Positions 6,011 to 9,253 of a DNA stretch of 9,253 nt are shown piece after piece. A program made the translations under genes and the position numbers. The stretch covers positions 1-9,253 of the forward strand of contig CANRFS010000052.1 in NCBI GenBank assembly GCA_947629965.1. The letters are read 5' to 3'. The notes below the pieces were generated by a model. The model did no database searches. It saw nothing but the letters and a program-made list of their open reading frames with translations, and was not told the origin of the DNA. How positions within the stretch are numbered: position 1 is the first letter of the stretch; each line of letters opens with the position of its first letter. This stretch comes from an uncultured Clostridia bacterium (GTDB lineage: Bacteria; Bacillota; Clostridia; TANB77; CAG-508).

Positions 6011-9000
6011 CTATATTCTTACTTTCAGAACTTTTTTATTTATTATATATATTCCTAGTCCGAGCACCAGCATGCTTCCGATTACTATTCCTATATACAT
6101 CATTGGTGAACCTGTTGCTATTGACACTATTAAGCTTGCTGAGCTTAAATCATCTTCTCCTGCTTGTTTATTTCCTGCAGTTGAATCACTTTCTACTATT
6201 CCTTGAAGATTACTACTTTCTCCTATTTCACCAATATTTTCTATTGTTCCTGTACTATTTGATTTTAGTGTTCTAGTTAATACTAATGTAACTGTTTTTG
6301 TTGCTCCTGGTTTTAATACTTGATCTGATAAAGTTTGATTATGCAATACTTTATTACCATCCATATACCAGTCTTTGTTTGTTTCTGATGTGAATACGAA
6401 TCCATCTGGCAAGTAATCTATAACGTCTCCAACATAGCCATCTACGTCACCTTCGTTTGTTACCTCTAAATCATATTCTACTAGTAATGTTGTTCCTTCT
6501 ATTCTTTTTGCTGATATTTCTACTTTTGCAAGATTTGTATTTTCATATTCATATGTGCTAGTTCCTGCACTATTCGTTAATATTACTTTACTTATATATT
6601 TATTTAGTTTTAAATCAAATTTTGCATTTTCAATTAATCCTATATCTATATCAGTAACGTCTTCGCCTTGTAATCTAATTGTGTCTGTTACTGCAACAGT
6701 AACTAATTCGTTATCTATCTCCATTTGTTTTGAAATTACATCTGAATTTGTTTGGCTTGCTACATTTTGTACTTGATATTTTGTTACCGCATATTTAGTT
6801 GTATCATAAACAAATGCTACTGTATAATTTCCTTGTTCTACACTGCTGAATTTATATGTTCCTGTAAGTGATGTTGTAGTTTCTGCTACCTGTTTTCCAT
6901 CTTTATCTAATAATATTACTCTTATTGCTTGTAGCACTTGCTCGTTTTCGTCTCTTTCTCCATTTTTATTACTATCAAGCCATGCTAAACCAGATATACT
7001 ATTTGTTCCTTCTTTATTAGTATCGTCTCCATCTCCTGGTTGGTCTGGATCATCTAGATCTCCAGGATCTGATGGATCTGTAGGATTGTCTGGATCATCT
7101 GGATCTACAGGATTGTCTGGATCGTCTGGATCTGTAGGATCAACAGTTCCTGCAGTATTTCCGTTTAGTTCATCATCATTTACTATAGTATTTATAATAG
7201 CATTTGATTCTACATAATCTTCATCACCTAAATTTACTTTTGCTACATTTGTAATTTGTTTAGTTTCTAGGTCGTCTTCTATATCTAAAACAACACCTTC
7301 TATTTCTATTGTCAAAGTTTGCCCAACTGCTACTGGTCCTCTCTTCATATCTAATTTAGTAATAGTTTCTTCATTAATATGTTTATCGCTTTCTATTATA
7401 TAATCTGTTACTTTTATTACTTGAATTTCTTTTGGTAATTCATCTTCTACAGATACATATGACCTTTGGGCGCCAGTATTAGTTACACTAATTATGTATT
7501 TTACACTATCACCTACATTTAATTCTTCGTTATGTTCTGAAGTCATCTTAATATCCCATATAGCTTTTGCAAGTGTGCTTATATAAACATTAGATTCATA
7601 TTCTTTATTATTATAACTTGCCACTGCTGCATTATCAAATGTAGCACTACTTACACTATTTCCTAATTTATTTACTCTTACTACAAATCTTTTTTCTACA
7701 GTTTGTTTAGAACCAATACTACTTATTGTATAGTTTACTTCTTTTTTAGTTTCATCATAATGCCAGTCTGAATTTAGCTCTGCATCCTCTACCCAAGAAG
7801 TATTATTTGGTACTGAAGATTTTATTTGTACATTATTTATTTCATCTTCTGTATTATTAGTTACCATTACTATATATTCTATTACGCTTTTTTCATCTAG
7901 CTGTATACCATTGTTAAGTTTTCTTCCTAATAATACTGTTAAATTACCATCTTCTACTGCAGTATTTTCTGTTTCTAATTTAGCTATCTCTGTTCCTTCT
8001 TGTGCTTTTAAAGTAACAGTATGTTTAATATTTTCAGCATTATCGCCTACTTTTATTGTAACTTCTGCAAATATTGTTTCCCCTGGCTCAATTTTGTCTA
8101 TCTCCCAAGTTTTAGTTGATTCTCCATCTGTATAAACCATTTCTGCATCTTGAGCATAAGTTAATTCTGTTATAGTAGCTCCTTCTGAAGCTGTATATTC
8201 TAAAGTAACATCGTTTAAAGTTTCTTCACTTATATTTTTTGCTTTTATGATATATGTTATAATTTGTTTTTGATGTATAGTTTCAGTAGTTGTTTTTGCT
8301 TCTAATGTGATATTTACTTTATCATTTTGTGCTTGACCTTCTATAATTGATTCTTGCATTTCTGCCTGTGGAACATTTGCTACATAAGTTAATTTGTTTT
8401 CTTTTTCAACGTCATTTACTGTTCCAGTTAAGGTTATTGTACTAGCATTTTCTGCATCTTCACCTACTGTGTATTTATAGTTTATTTCTACTTGTGCAGA
8501 TTTTTCTAAATCTGGTGATTGTATTTTAAAAGATTTTACATTGTTTAAATTTTCTACGTTGGCTTTCCAGCTTTCTGAATTTATTTGTGGATTTACTTCC
8601 TCTGAATAATATACTACTGAATCTTCAATATTTGTTGTAACTTCTGATTTCATTTCTCCATTTGCTGGAATATTTCCTATTATACTATTATTTACTAGTT
8701 TATCATCATAGTTGTTCATCATAATTGTGTTTATTTCTATTACTTCGTCTTGCTTTGCTTCTACATTTACAAGGTTTTGATTTATTTTTTCTATTACATC
8801 TTCTCCAACTTTAATAGTAGATTTTGTTACTAATCCATCTTTAGATACTATCTGAATTTTGTTTGCTTTTTCTAATGTTTCTGCACCATTAATAATTGTA
8901 GCTTTTAATTCTACCTCTTTATCTGCCATGAATGAATTTGTTTTTAATTTTGTATCTAATACTATGCTTGCTACATTTTGTAAATATTCTGTTTGTTCTC

Positions 9001-9253
9001 CTTCTAATTCTATTGCTATAACTTTGCTTCCATCTTCGTCTGATTTTACATCGTATGATTTTACTCTTAATCTATCATCTCCTACTACTGGTGTTATATT
9101 TTCTATTGTTGCTTCTTCTATTTCTGCTGGTAATTTGATAGTTAATACTGGATTTGCAAATAGTTTATTACTTTCGTCTTTTGCTACAAATTCTGCTGTT
9201 ATTCTCATAGTGTCTGGGCTTAATGCAGATATTGATGTTTTATCTACTGATAA
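6011..9253 (-). CDS. Large anchored surface protein with DUF11-like and SdrD_B domains (5' end cut by window)
   Basis: The frame is open to the window edge, 15 codons beyond the Met at 9208, and those codons continue the same domain, so that Met is internal and the start lies outside. The visible 1080 residues contain no cysteine. From the edge (residue 1) they hold beta-rich sequence, DUF11-like domains at about 313-435, 436-560 and 565-690, an Asp-Pro-rich linker (about 699-745), an SdrD_B-like domain (about 750-875) with an EF-hand-like DSNKNGERDENE loop, and a last DUF11-like module (about 876-1015). The end is GEDDLSSASLIVSIATG, a membrane helix (about 1051-1071) and a basic tail; no LPXTG motif is present. 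The role is probably a stalk-like adhesin or structural surface protein. It is upstream of, and cotranscribed with, the thioester adhesin. The missing N-terminus may hold the binding domain. Confidence 0.9.
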   Translation of the reverse strand, partial: LSVDKTSISALSPDTMRITAEFVAKDESNKLFANPVLTIKLPAEIEEATIENITPVVGDDRLRVKSYDVKSDEDGSKVIAIELEGEQTEYLQNVASIVLDTKLKTNSFMADKEVELKATIINGAETLEKANKIQIVSKDGLVTKSTIKVGEDVIEKINQNLVNVEAKQDEVIEINTIMMNNYDDKLVNNSIIGNIPANGEMKSEVTTNIEDSVVYYSEEVNPQINSESWKANVENLNNVKSFKIQSPDLEKSAQVEINYKYTVGEDAENASTITLTGTVNDVEKENKLTYVANVPQAEMQESIIEGQAQNDKVNITLEAKTTTETIHQKQIITYIIKAKNISEETLNDVTLEYTASEGATITELTYAQDAEMVYTDGESTKTWEIDKIEPGETIFAEVTIKVGDNAENIKHTVTLKAQEGTEIAKLETENTAVEDGNLTVLLGRKLNNGIQLDEKSVIEYIVMVTNNTEDEINNVQIKSSVPNNTSWVEDAELNSDWHYDETKKEVNYTISSIGSKQTVEKRFVVRVNKLGNSVSSATFDNAAVASYNNKEYESNVYISTLAKAIWDIKMTSEHNEELNVGDSVKYIISVTNTGAQRSYVSVEDELPKEIQVIKVTDYIIESDKHINEETITKLDMKRGPVAVGQTLTIEIEGVVLDIEDDLETKQITNVAKVNLGDEDYVESNAIINTIVNDDELNGNTAGTVDPTDPDDPDNPVDPDDPDNPTDPSDPGDLDDPDQPGDGDDTNKEGTNSISGLAWLDSNKNGERDENEQVLQAIRVILLDKDGKQVAETTTSLTGTYKFSSVEQGNYTVAFVYDTTKYAVTKYQVQNVASQTNSDVISKQMEIDNELVTVAVTDTIRLQGEDVTDIDIGLIENAKFDLKLNKYISKVILTNSAGTSTYEYENTNLAKVEISAKRIEGTTLLVEYDLEVTNEGDVDGYVGDVIDYLPDGFVFTSETNKDWYMDGNKVLHNQTLSDQVLKPGATKTVTLVLTRTLKSNSTGTIENIGEIGESSNLQGIVESDSTAGNKQAGEDDLSSASLIVSIATGSPMMYIGIVIGSMLVLGLGIYIINKKVLKVRI
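7074..7140 (-). repeat. 27-bp tandem repeat coding the Asp-Pro linker
   Basis: Two 27-bp units (7074-7100 and 7101-7127) differ at three positions, and a partial third copy covers 7128-7140. They encode the DPDDPDNP-type units of a linker that spans about 7020-7144 in all. Such Asp-Pro linkers act as rigid, acidic spacers in cell-surface proteins. Slippage here would change linker length by nine residues without breaking the frame. Confidence 0.85.

Noticed and set aside
5923..6276. Plus-strand Leu/Phe-rich open frame across the junction of the two surface-protein genes
   Set aside because: It is a shadow of the signal peptide, intergenic gap and membrane anchor on the other strand; the composition is an artefact of the complement.
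9206..9208. ATG as start codon of the upstream surface protein
   Set aside because: The frame remains open for 15 more codons to the window edge and those residues continue the domain. There is no Shine-Dalgarno sequence or signal peptide at this Met.

Overview
The window is AT-rich DNA from a low-GC Firmicute, most likely a member of the Clostridia. The evidence is a Spo0A-type DNA-binding domain and Gram-positive cell-surface proteins built from thioester, Cna_B/SpaA-like and SdrD_B-like modules. All the genes I can support lie on the minus strand, so the window reads biologically from right to left.

From 9253 down to 6011 is the 3' part of a very large surface-protein gene. Its reading frame stays open to the window edge, so the start is outside. 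It encodes stacked DUF11-like beta-sandwich domains, an Asp-Pro-rich linker, one SdrD_B-like domain with an EF-hand-like loop, and a C-terminal membrane anchor. After 17 bp holding a strong Shine-Dalgarno sequence, a second surface-protein gene (5993-744, 1749 aa) follows in the same apparent operon. It has a signal peptide, an N-terminal thioester adhesin domain (Cys86/Gln164), three Cna_B-like domains with candidate isopeptide triads, two SdrD_B-like domains, further beta-rich modules, and a C-terminal TKPTGE-membrane-Lys tail. The operon ends at a strong intrinsic terminator (684-735). The two products look like partner wall- or membrane-anchored fibrous adhesins. The thioester protein could bind a host or neighbouring surface covalently.

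Between 743 and 530 lie the terminator and a near-consensus sigma-A promoter (TTGACA, 17 bp, TAAAAT), then a 15-bp palindrome in the leader and a GGAGGT ribosome binding site. These serve a separate gene (529 to beyond position 1) whose 3' end is cut by the window. It encodes a Spo0A output-domain homologue in which the phosphoreceiver domain is replaced by three tandem 27-residue repeats (81 bp each at the DNA level). The part where the Spo0A recognition helix should be is divergent as far as it can be read. This orphan, repeat-bearing Spo0A-like regulator is the most unusual element in the window. Any regulatory link to the adhesin operon is only inference from adjacency.
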